64,000 nucleotides of DNA from Bryoerythrophyllum caledonicum (Eukaryota > Streptophyta > Bryopsida > Pottiales > Pottiaceae): the NCBI GenBank assembly GCA_963971425.1, contig OZ020518.1, positions 11,166,190-11,230,189 on the forward strand, in the 5' to 3' direction. The translations under genes were made by a program, and so were the position numbers. Numbering within the stretch: position 1 is the stretch's first letter; each line of letters begins with the position of its first letter. This document shows positions 11,600 to 22,949 of this stretch, piece after piece. The notes below the pieces were generated by a model that saw nothing but the letters and a program-made list of their open reading frames with translations, was not told where the DNA came from and ran no database searches.

Positions 11600-11870
11600 A
11601 CATCGATCACGGCTCAGCGGGCTGGCTGAGCGTTCCGCCACGCTAAACTGGTTCAGAGTTCGATTCCCGTAGACTCCCTGAACGGTTAGTGTGACGCGTG
11701 GTCTTGGGGGCTGCTGAAACTTTAGCACTGTAACAGCCGGTTGATGCTCTTGAACCCTGAGCTAGTGACAAGATGCAGGAATAATTTCCGAGATAAGGCT
11801 CGCACCGGTAAAGTATGACCGTGTGATTGAGGATGAATCCACTAGTCATATCTTCACTGTTGGCCTAGAC
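11600..11870 (+). repeat. tRNA-derived SINE
   Basis: TGGCTGAGCG at 11623-11632 matches the pol III A box, and GAGTTCGATTCCC at 11656-11668 matches the B box; the 33-bp spacing is that of a tRNA promoter. The downstream body (about 11670-11860) shares a CCCTGAGC...AGTGACAAGA block with a segment embedded in the gypsy LTRs. The anticodon region is not tRNA-like, so this is a SINE head and not a functional tRNA gene. The 3' end and any target duplication are unclear. Confidence 0.6.
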
Positions 11871-12735
11871 CATTCAATACCCCATATTTTTTTATATTAA
11901 TATATGTTTTCACAGCATGTACTCATTTACTTCACGACAACGTTCGAGTTTTTGATAAGACATCAATTTTTTTTCACTGCATATAGAGGTTCAGTTACTT
12001 GAGGATGGAGGATGAGATTACGGCAAACACATTTTTACAAGACTAATTCAAATGATGACCAATCAGAACGGACTATTATTTTTAACTTTCACATATATGT
12101 GAAGTTTTTCACTTGGAATATTATCAGATTTATGGAAAGAAAAAAATGCAAATAAAATAAACGATTTTAATACAACGGTTCTTACATATTAAATTCTTTT
12201 TATATTTAGCTAGTGGAGTATTTATCTGACTTGTGTAAAAATTGTATGGTGGATTTGAAAATAATATAAAAAAGATGTGAAACAAATAAAATGTGAAACC
12301 AAATAAAGACAAGAAAAAATAAAAATAAAACGTTGTGAAACATTTCAAGTTCTCCATCTCCAGTTTAATTTTCTGTTTTAAAGGCAAGAACATTAGAACT
12401 GTCTCTAAACCAAACGCCTTGAACTTCTTTTTTCCCAACCCTCTTCTTCCCTTTTCAAATCCACACCGTTCTTCCATTCCCCCTTTTTTTCCCTCTATAG
12501 CTCTATCCTCATTCTCCATTTTTCCATCCCTCTTTTTATTTTTGGTTTCGAAGGCAAAAACATTAAAAGTATCCCCCACCAAATGCCTTTGACTCCTTTA
12601 CTCTATACCCATACTTTTCCCTTGGCATTGTCCAATTTCTTTCTTGCTTGTCCAGTTACTTTCTCTTTCTCCCTATTTTTATTTCAATTTTCCATATGTC
12701 TCTCAACCTAACATTTCAAACTTATATGCATTAAA
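11871..12735. other. AT-rich interval without recognised gene
   Basis: Reading frames here are low-complexity and match nothing I know. Two similar pyrimidine-rich stretches (about 12375-12425 and 12550-12600, sharing ACATTA and AAACCAAACGCC/CACCAAATGCC phrases) look like an old local duplication. Confidence 0.4.
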
Positions 12736-12965
12736 ATGAATAGAAATAGAAGGGAAGAAGAAAAGAAATAGAACTAGATGAAGTAGAGGAAATAGAGGTA
12801 GAAGAAGGAGAAGTGAAAAGAAAAAGAAGAAAAAAAGAAAAAAAGACAAAGAAAAAATGAAGGAAATGCGAAGGAAGAAGGAAAAGAGAAAAGAAAAAGA
12901 AGAAGTAAAGGATAAGAAAAAGGAAAGGAAACGAGAAGGAAGAAGGCGAAGAAGGGAAGTGGAGA
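12736..12965 (+). repeat. Polypurine tract, ~230 bp
   Basis: The plus strand is almost only A and G for about 230 bases, with scattered T/C interruptions. There is no exact period. Such tracts can form triplex or slipped structures. Confidence 0.85.
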
Positions 12966-13950
12966 ACGGCTAGCCATAGCGGGTATGGCTGGCCATGGCC
13001 AGCCATGGCCGATTGATAGTGGGGTGTGGCCATAGCGGTCATGATCACGTAGTACTCCAGGACGGTATCAATTCCAAGGAGGAGCTGGATCCAGCGTCGG
13101 AGGAGAGGGGGAAGTCAGGCGCGCAGCCAAGAATGGGAGAGGACGTGCGTGGACAGTTTGGAAAACGCGGAGCGACGGGCGCGGAGACGTGGAGCGTGCG
13201 CGGAAGTGTGTGAAAATAGGGAGGAACAACTGTGGACGGTGGTGGGGAGACTCGGCGGCACGTGCAGCATAGCGATCGCTGGATTGTTGGAGTGCTAGGT
13301 GGAGAGTTTGGATTGCGCGCGGGACGTGTGGGAGTTGTGTGGTATGTTGAGAAGTGGAGAGCGGCGTGTGAGGTGTAGGGGATAGTGTGTGTGTATGAGC
13401 GTGCGGTTTTGCGTTCGTGCTGTAGTGGAGAGAGAGTGTGGGCTGAGTCTGGATTGTGCGCGGAAAGAGTGGATTGTGAGGAGTTCGGTGGCATTGCATT
13501 TTGCACTTGGTTTGGTTGTTGTGTCGTGTTGGTGGCGGTTGGTTGAGGGTTTCTGGTGCGATGCAATGGCAAGAAGGATCGAGATCGAGCATAAGCGGTA
13601 CTGCATTGTGTAAGGAGCGGGAGTAGCTCATCATTCTGCGACTCTTTCAATTCCATACTTGCTTCGAGATCACCTTATTAGCGTTAGTCATCAATCAACT
13701 TTATCGTGCTTTGTTTTTCTAGTTCTTGGAGGGCGCGTTCGTTAGTTTCATGAAACCTCTTTCACTATCTCGATAAAGGAGAGAAAGAGTCACTTGCGGT
13801 GGGGACTGGATTTTGACCACAAGGTCAGGAGTTGTGTAGGAGTTCGACCTGGGCGTTGGGTGTGTGTAGAGATGGGGTTAGTGCTAGGGTTGTGTCTGTG
13901 AGGGTGGAGGCAGAGTAAAGCGATTCGGATTTGCGAGTACACAAGGTGGA
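12966..13950. other. GT-rich interval left of repeat B copy 2
   Basis: G and T strongly exceed C and A on the plus strand from about 13080 to 13950, and the minus strand therefore stays open in long frames with Pro/Ser/Thr/His-rich translations that look like noise. The same composition resumes at 16755, so the two parts were contiguous before repeat B inserted. The last five bases (GTGGA, 13946-13950) are the left target duplication. Confidence 0.5.
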
Positions 13951-14110
13951 TGTGAGCCGCAAAAACGGCTCACGGTGATGAATGGACCTCACGTCGGGTC
14001 CATTAAGGCTAATGAGTGGTGAAAATGGGTTATCCCATGGACTAGCTCGTGGTTTTTTGATTAAAATGGCCAAGTGGCCTTTCTCCTCACTAAAAGAGGA
14101 GCCATTTAGG
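13951..14110. repeat. Cluster of consecutive short hairpins
   Basis: Several inverted repeats lie head to tail: GTGAGCCG-CAAAAA-CGGCTCAC (13952-13973), AATGGACC...GGTCCATT (about 13980-14004), ATGGG-TTAT-CCCAT (about 14025-14038), GGCCA-AGT-GGCC (about 14068-14079) and CTCC...GGAG (about 14083-14101). They occupy the subterminal region of repeat B copy 2. Confidence 0.75.
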
Positions 14111-14920
14111 GGCAATCGCGGAATTTATGTAGTTAGCCAAAAAGGAAGAAAAAAAAAGGGAATAAACCAGAAAAGAAAAGCAAAGAGAGAAGGGAAAAAA
14201 GACAAAAGAAAATTAGAAAAGAATTAAAATGAATAGTGGTGGAGAAGAATTTACCTCCTATCGAGTTGTAGACCGTATTCGGTCACGATGAAGAAATCAC
14301 GAAACAAAAAAAATGGGAGAAGAAGAAGGAGGATGGTGAGGAGAAAAGAAAAAAGAATGGGGCGTTAAAAGCCCTTAAAAAAAATAGTCAGAAGGGTCCA
14401 AAAAGAAGTGGAAAAGAATCCTCATCAATCACTAAGTAAATTAGGAATTACCCCAAGCAAGGGGAATTCAATTTAGGTAGGTTAAATTAGATTTTTGCAC
14501 CTTTGAAAATTAGCTAGTAGCTCACTTATTGAGATCATGCACACACATGTGGCATGGAGTCAAAGTTTAGATTTAGATATTCCTTGGTTAGTGGGACATC
14601 CACTTGTGTTAAATGCAAGGGTGGCTAGTGATTTATTAGCTTTTAGTTACTAGTTGTTTAGTGTGACCATTAATGTGCCCACCAAAAATGGCGGCTGTGA
14701 ACGACGAAGGGAACGACCTTGGGAACAAAGAAGGGAGCAAGGGCCTTGGGGTTACCCCCTTGGAGGGCGCTCATTCGAAGTGTGGGAGGTAGGAGTGAGA
14801 GAGGTGTGTGGTAGGAGCTAAGAAACCGAGAGAGGTGTGTGGAAGGAGAGAGAGAGGTAGGGTTTAGATTTCCCCCTCCTGTGGGCTCGAATGTGATTCA
14901 ATCGTTGCGAAAATAGGAGA

Positions 14921-15745
14921 GTAGATAGATTAGAACGTTGGCTTTCCAACAAGCTCAAGAACACGCGGATCGGAGCTGTGACGACGAAGATACGGGTGGC
15001 GGAGTGAGGACGACCAGCTGGAGGATCGGTGGCGGATCTCACACGGCCTCAGGTTTTCCCTTGTCAGTAGCGGAGTTCTCGTCCAATCGGGCTAAGAGTT
15101 CAGGAGTAGATAGATTAGAACGTTGGCTTTCCAACAAGCTCAAGAACACGCGGATCGGAGCTGTGACGACGAAGATACGGGCGGCGGAGTGAGGACGACC
15201 AGCTGGAGGATCGGTGGCGGATCTCATACGGCCTCAGGTTTTCCCTCGTCAGTAGTGGAGTTCTTGTCCAATCGGGCTAAGATTTTAGGAGTAGATAGAT
15301 TAGAACGTTGGCTTTCTAACAAGCTCAAAAACTCGGGGATCGGAGCTGTGACGACGAAGATACGGGCGGCGGAGTGAGGACGACCAGCTGGAGGATCGGT
15401 GGCGGATCTCATACGGCCTCAGGTTTTCCCTCGTCAGTAGCGGAGTTCTTGTCCAATCGGGCTAAGATTTTAGGAGTAGATAGATTAGAACGTTGGCTTT
15501 CCAACAAGCTCAAACACGTGCGGATCGGAGCTGTGACGACGAAGATACGGGCGGCAGAGTGAGGACGACCAGCTGGAGGATCGGTGGCGGATCTCATACG
15601 GTCTCAGGTTTTCCCTCGTCAGTAGCGGAGTTCTTGTCCAATCGAGCTAAGATTTTAGGAGTAGATAGATTAGAACGTTGGCTTTTCAACAAGCTCAAGA
15701 ACAAGCGGATCGAAGCTATGACAACGAAGATACGGGCTACAGAGT
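14921..15745. repeat. 185-bp tandem array
   Basis: GTAGATAGATTAGAACG recurs at 14921, 15106, 15291, 15476 and 15661, an exact 185-bp period over about 4.5 units with only scattered substitutions. Short open frames recur on both strands with the same period and are by-products of the repeat. Confidence 0.96.
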
Positions 15746-15912
15746 GAAGAGCACCAACAAGAGGAGCAAGATCACGAGCTGAACAAGAGGAGCAAGATCA
15801 CGAGCTGAACAAGAGGAGCAAGATCACGAGCTGAACAAGAGGAGCAAGATCACGAGCTGAACAAGAGGAGCAAGATCACGAGCTGAACAAGAGGAGCAAG
15901 ATCACGAGCTGA
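15746..15912. repeat. 26-bp tandem array
   Basis: About six near-perfect copies of a 26-bp unit (ACAAGAGGAGCAAGATCACG plus AGCTGA) directly follow the 185-bp array. The words AAGATCACGA and AAGAGGA link it to the 55-bp repeat of copy 1. Confidence 0.95.
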
Positions 15913-16754
15913 CAAAGCAAGTCGAAGGCTAAGGATGGAGGGTGAACCGAATTAACTCAGGGAGCCCCTTTTCTTTTCTCCCTCGAACCTCTTCAATTCC
16001 ATGTGTATGACTTGAACCCTAATTTTCTAAATACAAAAACCACGCGGAAGCGCTGCCAATTTTTCGGTAGAATTAGGGTTTGCTATATATTCAACTAAAT
16101 AACCGATTAGAGCGCCATTAGTAAGTGAACACAGCTGGAGGCTCACTCTTAGTAAGGCTGGGGTGGATTCTTGTGTGAATGAATGTGATACATGCATAGG
16201 AATGTGGTGCATGATCTTGAATAAAGTCATATGTTGAAGGTGCACTGCTGGTCGCTGGCTGGGAGGTCCAGGGTCGAGTCAAATGATCAATTGAAGGCTG
16301 CCATCGTGTTAAGCAAGAAAAACTAGTAAGAGTGCAAAAAACAAACGTAAAAAACGGAGTCATAATCATGAAGATAATGAAGAATTAAACTTTTAACATA
16401 AAAAGAGGAGCCTGTCTGCTGGTTGCTGCTGTTAGGGTCGCACTTGGGCCTGGAATTGGTGGTTAAGGTGCTAATCAAGTTCACAAGGCAAAATTGAACC
16501 TAGTGGAGCTTTAAAACATTGGAAACAAAGCTTTGAGGCGGAATTTACGCTTGTCCAAAGGTTGGATTCAACCTAAGGCTCAATTCAGCCATCACATCAC
16601 TAATTATTAACGAACCCTCTTAAGTGACCACGCCTTGGGTCATCATGCTTGTATGAATGGTTAAAGTATGTTTGCACAAGGGGCTGCATCCCATATGTAG
16701 GATCTTGTGTTCAAGATAAGCCACCCCATTAGGGGGCGGTTTATTTGGCTCACA

Positions 16755-18637
16755 GTGGAAAAAGAGAAGTCAGTGAGGGTTGAGGAGCGCGACGTGGAGG
16801 GCGCTGGGGTTTTGTGACTGGTTGGGGTTGATAGTTGATGTCCTGGAAGGAGAGCAGAATGTCAGTAGGAGCGAAGTGTGTGTGCCGTCGGAAGAGGAGG
16901 TGCTCAAAAGCAGCTATAAGAGGCACCGAAGTTGTCGAGGAGTCTACGTAGGGTCCGTGGCAGAGAGTGCGCGGCGATCTGGTGGAGAGCTGTCGTGTGA
17001 GTTCGGGTGCAAGTAGGCACGCGCGCTGGTCAAGAGAGGGGGGATTTTAGGCTTGCGGTGGTAGAGTGTTGTGTCGTGAGGTTGTATGGAGCGCGTAAGG
17101 GTTTTGTGTCAGTTTCTGTGAGCTGCTACATGCGAGAGAGGGTGCCGGCTGAATGTGCGAAGGTAGAGGCAGTAAGTGCAACAGAGGAGAGACGTGGCGC
17201 ACGCGGGGGCTGTACCAAGGTCGGAGGTGGTGTGAGACATGGTGGAAGTAAGTAAGTGTGTGTACGTGAGTGTGGCTCGGTGAGTTGCGTGCTGGGCCGG
17301 GAGTTGCACGCGATGGTCGCGCAAGAGCAAGTCGTCTCGGTTGTCCGCGTGGAGGGAAGTGGTGTCGGTGCTCGTACATTGATCAAGCTGCAATCAGCAA
17401 AGGGCTGAGATAAACGCGATCGCTGGAGCGGTGCAAGTTCAGGTGGAACCTGCTAGTGTGAGCATCGACGAGGAGATGGTGATTGAAGGAGTGTGTTGCA
17501 ACCAAGTGCTAGTCGTGGCTGCGCATGTTGGCTCACTGTTGGTCGTTCCTATTGAGAGTTGTCCTTGAGGTTGATCTGGATTCTTGGTGTGTATTCAAGT
17601 TGGTCATGACAAGTTAATAACGTTAGGTGTCGTAGTCTAGTAGTTCGTAATTCTCAAAGTTAACCAAAATTAACCTTAAGCAAGCCCACCTTACCAGATT
17701 GTTTCCTGGGATATTTATCGTGCATCAAACCCTTTAAATTTTAACAACAATTCACACTTAGTACCTCAGCACATCCCGGACGATGGCTTCCCCGGTACCT
17801 TAGTAACGAGTAACAAGTAACCATAAGTGTTTCAATTAAACTCTATTGAGCGTCAGAGTAGTTTTCCAGTAAATTTTTTACAGTGCCTAGAAAGTCACTG
17901 CCCTCCGTTTTCGCAGTCCAGAGGCCACAATATCCACACTCTAACCCTACACCTTGAAAGAGTTAAAAAGGTCGCAGGCGGTTTACCGGTCTTCACAGTC
18001 TACCGGGAACTTATTCCAGTAAACCGGTCACGCAATTCCGGGTTCCAACTACAACCACACCCAATGAATCAAACCAAGAAGATACAAGACTCACAACAAG
18101 TTAGTACTAAGCAAATCAGATGAGCAAGACAATCTTCCACGGGGATCATCGGAACTCATCCATTGTAAGGATAACAACCCCGAAATTCTTCGGACTCAGG
18201 CTTAGCCGGGACCTCTCCCGGTGAACCGAGATGGGGGATACCACCCCTCATCCCCACCAATCCAAACACTTCTCACTTAAGGGAGGCTATTATAAATAGC
18301 CATTGGCTTTCCGGATCCCATCCGATAAAACAACTCTTCCCGGTCCCATCGGTGAAGGGTCTAGAGCATAGATCCCGGATCTCACTCCACTTATCTAACC
18401 TGGATATCCTACACCCTAGGGATGTCTCTACTAACACTCAATCACATAGCACACAACAAGTCATAACCTTGCACACCTAGCAAAGACACACTAAGAGGAC
18501 TCAACTCTCTCCTGATCTACTCACACAAGCTCAACAAAGACTCTAGACAAGCAATGAAGGCAAGACACGAGCACATCAACAAAGAGAAGAGTACTTAACT
18601 CAAGAGCCCAAGGCCCTTATGTACACAAAGGCTACTC
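16755..18637. other. GT-rich flank and unclassified sequence
   Basis: 16755-17580 continues the GT-rich sequence seen before repeat B copy 2. From about 17600 the sequence is of ordinary composition with many CCGGT/ACCGG words (for example 17990-18030 and 18200-18360). No gene or domain was recognised. Confidence 0.4.
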
Positions 18638-18825
18638 GCTACCCTCCAAAACTAGATCCTCAAAAGGAGGAAATGGCATCTAAAGAGTGTACTAAAGTCA
18701 ATAGCTACCCTCCAAACTAGATCCTCAAAAGGACAAAACGGCATCTAGAGAGCGCACTAAAGTCAATAGCTACCCTCCAAAAGTAGATCCACTGAAGCAC
18801 AAAACGGCATTTAGATCCTAAAATC
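18638..18825. repeat. ~65-bp tandem repeat, three units
   Basis: GCTACCCTCCAA recurs at 18638, 18704 and 18769 in units that also share ACTAGATCC(T)CAAAAGGA and GGCATCTA; the unit length is 65-66 bp with moderate divergence. Confidence 0.85.
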
Positions 18826-19003
18826 AAGGGTAGCCTAGTCACTAGCGGATTACCGGTAGATCGGTAAACCGGAAGACTCCCGGTCCCGGGACCGGTGAAC
18901 CTTTCCCTAACAAAAGTAGGTAGTCGGAGAAACCACTCAAGTAGTAGTGACTGGGTGCACAATGGGCCCCATCAATATCACTACTCACACTTTTGTGTAT
19001 AAG

Positions 19004-22000
19004 TGTTGCAGTTTGTAGAGACAGTATTCCTCCCGAATGCACCCAATCGTCACTAAGTGCTTCCAAAGTAACCGCTCGGTTTCGTTCCCACAGAGACCTA
19101 ATGTTCTTTTCCATTTATTCCTATTTATTTTACTTATGACAACAATCGTTTACAAGTTAGCTATCTTCTTAACTTACGTATGGTAGATCCGGATCCTTCC
19201 AGAGTCCGGATTATATACCACGATTTCCGGAAAGTAATTTCCGGAAGTCGGGAGGGTAGTTTGATTTGTCTCTGTTCCTCCTCAGAGAGGCTCTTAGAGT
19301 TTTTAAGCGAGTGGCCGGAGTCCACTGATCCTATTTTGTGTAAGTGGCTGGATTTCCTACTGCCCTGTGACTAGGCTAGGCACCGACTGTCTAGGCACCC
19401 ATTGTCTAGGCACCCACTGTCCGGAACTTATAGTGACCGAACACCACTCTCCTACTTTGCTAACCTGATGAGTTGGTTGTTGTTGCTAGACTTAGACCCT
19501 CACGACATCCGGAAGGCCTTCCGAATGCGGTCACACAAAGTCAAGTCCAGACTACAACGACATTCCAGTGAGCACAATTGTGATCCTCAGGGGGTGATGG
19601 TACTATCTCGACAGAGTGTTCTGTCTAGACCTACGCATCGGGCTTTTTCCTATCTTGGGGGAAAACTCCGGCTTTGACCGGAATCTAGATTAACACAGAT
19701 TTCTCCGTTTCCTAGAGACTACCAAGAACACCTCTACAGTTTGTCCCCTCCCCTCCTGGCTACTTCCGGACCTTGGAGTCTACCAGGCACACCTCTGCAA
19801 TAGCTGCCAGCTCTCCTAGGCGATCTCTTGACACGGACCTTGACCGGTTTCTCTCTGAACGAACTAACTATCACCACACTCCGGAAAAATACTGACACAA
19901 CCTCTTCCACTGGAATGGATCCGCTACTCACAAAGTATACACCTCACACCAAGAGTACAAGAGAGCAAGTCTAATACGAAGGCGTGTTGTATATTTACCA
20001 AATGCGAAAGACAAGATGAAAGGTTTTTGCACAAAACCTCACTACTAAGTACTAACTAAGTTCCTTCTAAACTTAGCTTTCTTCCTAGCTATCCTCCGGG
20101 AAGTCCGGTAGATCTTATCTAGAAGATCCGAGAAAACCGGAAAAGTTCCAGATCGGATCTCAAATCCTAAAATCTCGGAACAGTTCCGTCTCCGGAATTC
20201 CTACTCTAATTACAAAACCGGCAGTCGATTCCGTCAGCAGCCGGGTGCACTTGGAGCCCCATCGTTAATTGCTGCTGATCCGGAATCTAAAACCAAACAA
20301 AAAAAGACATATTAACCTAACTAATCTAAGTCAGAGCACCTGGTCCCCGGTTTCTCCCACTCCTGCGGGAGGGGGAGATCTCCAACGGAGCGTGCTGCTT
20401 GCCCTTCGCCTTCTTCGACGTTGCAGGCGAAAGGTTGGTCTTCCGGGTTGATAGTTCGGTCGCTAGAGAAACACCAGCCACCGGAGTCCTGGAGTCCGGC
20501 GGTGGAGGCGGCTGTTACGGTGATCCTTCCGGGACCGGAGGTACTAGTGGTTCCATCTCGGAAATTGACCTGGTCTCCCGGACCAAGTCTTTGTAGCTTC
20601 CGGAAGGACTCCTTGGCCCACGCGCCAATCTCCGGGACACGGATTTTGGTGGTGTCGGAAGGTCGCCTTCCGCTGGAGGATCTGGCAGACGCATGTTGGG
20701 TGGCGACAGTAGATCCGGAAGCTTCTGTAGGATCTCACTCGTACTCGGATTGGGAGGTAAGATACCCTCCGTTAGTATCTGAGGTGACGGAGTGTCGAGA
20801 GACTCCGGATTCGCTGAGATGCTCGGAGCTGGAGTTGTCTTGGTCGGTGGTTCCGGAGAGGCCGTAGTTTGTGTTGGGGTCGTGGTGCCTTCCGATCCAC
20901 GTGCTGCTGGGTCTTCCGGAAGCACCTGGGTGATGTTGTCGACCAGCAGCTTCATCTGCTCCCAGGTCCGCCCCATCTTCTCCGCTTGATCTAGGAGCAA
21001 CCGGATGATGTTGGTGACCTTCTCCTTCTTCTCCACCAGTTCGGTGAAGAGCCGGCTTCGGTTGATCACGTCAACCGGGAATTCCAAGGCCGTTTGGACC
21101 TCTATCAAGGCAGCTACGGAAGCATTGGCCTTTGCCTCAGCCAGTTTTCGGGCCGTCAATGCCAGAGCTGCCTCTTGAAGGTAGTGCTTTACCTTCTTCT
21201 CCATCTCCGTGGTGGCCTTGTACATGGAGGAGATTTGGATATGCAGCACCTTCGTGTCCGTCTCCCTGCTCCGGAGTTCCTCCACCCTGTTGATAGCATC
21301 CTCCAGCTGGTCGACGTCCTGACTCCGGAAGATCTGGTCTACACTGGTGGTGATGACGTAGTTGGTCTCCTTAAGGAGACCAACTCTCCACCCAATCTTG
21401 TGGGTGAGCTCGTCCATTTGTTTGAGCTGACCCTTGGAGTCCTTCTTGTCGACCTTCCTCCTCTTCGGGCTGGTCTCCGCTGAGGGTCCGGACTCGTCTT
21501 CTCCGGACGACGCGGAGGAGCTGCGGATGTCCGGACTCTCCGGCTCGGGCCCCTTCCCTCGAGGTCTCTTTGGAGCCCTCTGGCCTTCCGGAGTGCCTGT
21601 GGTTGTTGCTTCCGGCACAGGCTCTTTCCCTTCCGATTCTTCCTCCTCCGACTCGTCCCCTCCATATTTCTGGAAGTTGAGAATCTCGTCGTACTACCTA
21701 ACCTCCGCCGGAGTTAGCTGCTGGTGGTGACAGTAGAGGTGCATCACATATGAGGCAAGGATGTTGCCGATTTCTTCACCTTCTGGAGATTGGCCACGAG
21801 ACGGTTGATCATCTCGGTCATGAGCGTCCCCCAGTCTACGACTATCTTCTCCCGGAGCGCTCCGAGGAAAGTGCAGGCCCACTTTGCCACCACTCGTCTC
21901 GGGTTTTCCCGATGGAAAATAGGGTTTAAAAACCCTAACACCAGCTTGGCGTCTTGGTGTCGAAGGTCTTGCAGGTTGTAGCCATCCTTTGGGTCCGTTG

Positions 22001-22913
22001 GTCCCTCGAATTCGTCCGTCAGGAACTCGTCCCGCCGTTCCACCACCTTGGTGCGGCCGGCCCGGAAGTCGTACACCTAAGACCATTCCATAACTCCCCA
22101 GAGTTCCGGATGGGCTCTCATCAACCCCTTGAACTTCTTGTCCGGGGTGCCTACAAGTTCCCGGACGTAGACCTCCTCCCGGATGCCCTAGGCAACTTTG
22201 AGCAAACTCTCGCACCCCATTGTCTTCAGGCTCGCCTTCAGCAGGTTATACTCAATTTGGTCGTCTCGGATGTCCGGAATAACGCGGGTCAAGGGGGGGA
22301 GCACAATTGCCGGCTCTTCGTCTCTCCAGCCGCGCCCATCTCTATCCGTCTTCTTCTTCTTCGCCATCGGTACCGACTTCATGAGGCCTCCCTATTACCT
22401 CACAGTCTCTCAAGGTTGTCCCTGCACGCACCAACCTCACAAAAACCCTCCCTAACGGACGCACGTCCATTCTAACCGTCTAAGCTTCAAACCCTAACGG
22501 CATGCGGTTCGGAAAATCGTAACAGTGAGAGAAAAAGAGAGAGAAAGAAAGAGAGAGAGCTGGAGCAAAAACCTCGACACGCAAAGGCGAAGTGAAAAGA
22601 AAGAGTCTCCCACCGAACCCCAGCCATTTGTAGTCTAGCCGTTAGTACGGCTCATGATGACAGTTGATGGTGACATCTCCGGCTGACGGTTCCTGATAAC
22701 TGACTGACCCGGAATTCCGGTAACTACTCCGGCTCCGCTTATAGCAACTTTAGGCTCAATTAGGGTTTGAAGTCAGGTCCATCCAACTTTATTCTTACAT
22801 GAAAACTATAGGCTGTATTTCAGCACGAACTATCGTAACCAGTTAACTAATTTTTTTGTTTTGGCCGGAATTTAAGGTTAACTTCCGGCACCATGTGGGA
22901 ACGGAGTCCCACA
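19004..22913 (-). mobile_element. Repeat A, copy 2
   Basis: It is co-linear with 4868-10148 without the CACTA insertion: the same TGTTGCAGTTTGTAGA start, the same CCGTTAGCAG/CCGTCAGCAG block ahead of the gag-like gene, a TGGTGCCGGAAG primer-site-like sequence on the minus strand (22893-22882) and a 20-bp palindromic right end (TGTGGGAACGGAGTCCCACA, 22894-22913). The flanks (ATAAG and CCAAA) do not match, so this copy lacks a visible target duplication, perhaps through later rearrangement with the adjoining Penelope-like remnant. Confidence 0.75.
20515..22382 (-). pseudogene. Gag-like protein gene of repeat A copy 2, degenerate
   Basis: It starts at the ATG at 22382-22380 (MKSVPMAKKKKTDRD). 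In-frame TAG stops fall at 22190-22188 and about 22079-22077; the first replaces a TGG of copy 1. A 1-nt frameshift near 21755 precedes another TAG near 21695, and the C-terminal part (21618-20515, 367 codons) is open. That part has a KRPRGK-type basic stretch, SSASSGEDE-like acidic serine patches, a ~150-residue charged alpha-helical region likely to form a coiled coil, and a Pro/Thr-rich tail. The order matches copy 1. A structural (gag-like) role is inferred from position after a primer-site-like sequence; no named domain was recognised. Confidence 0.62.
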
Positions 22914-22949
22914 CCAAACCATGCTCACAGCTCCGTAATCCATTGCCTG

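Larger units (their letters stand above)
13951..16754. mobile_element. Repeat B, copy 2 (complete, with target duplication)
   Basis: The ends are TGTGAGCC... (13951) and ...GGCTCACA (16754), an 8-bp terminal inverted repeat with TG...CA ends, flanked by the 5-bp direct repeat GTGGA (13946-13950, 16755-16759). It spans 2.8 kb without a recognisable protein gene. It holds a hairpin cluster at the left end, a 185-bp and a 26-bp tandem array in the middle, and a ~1-kb right part shared with copy 1. The 5-bp duplication suits an LTR-type integrase, but no LTR pair is visible; a small DNA transposon is the alternative. Confidence 0.8.

Noticed and set aside
11623-11668. Functional tRNA gene
   Set aside because: A and B boxes are present, but no acceptor stem or anticodon arm folds correctly; SINE head is the better reading.
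12731-13048. Leu/Phe/Ser-rich membrane-like minus-strand frame
   Set aside because: It is the complement of the polypurine tract; hydrophobicity follows from composition.
13045-13656. 203- and 188-codon minus-strand frames, and similar ones at 17047-17393
   Set aside because: Three overlapping frames are open at once in a GT-rich region; compositions are Pro/Ser/Thr/His-rich noise.
14818-15747. 62- and 84-codon frames on both strands
   Set aside because: Products of the 185-bp array with no coding signal of their own.
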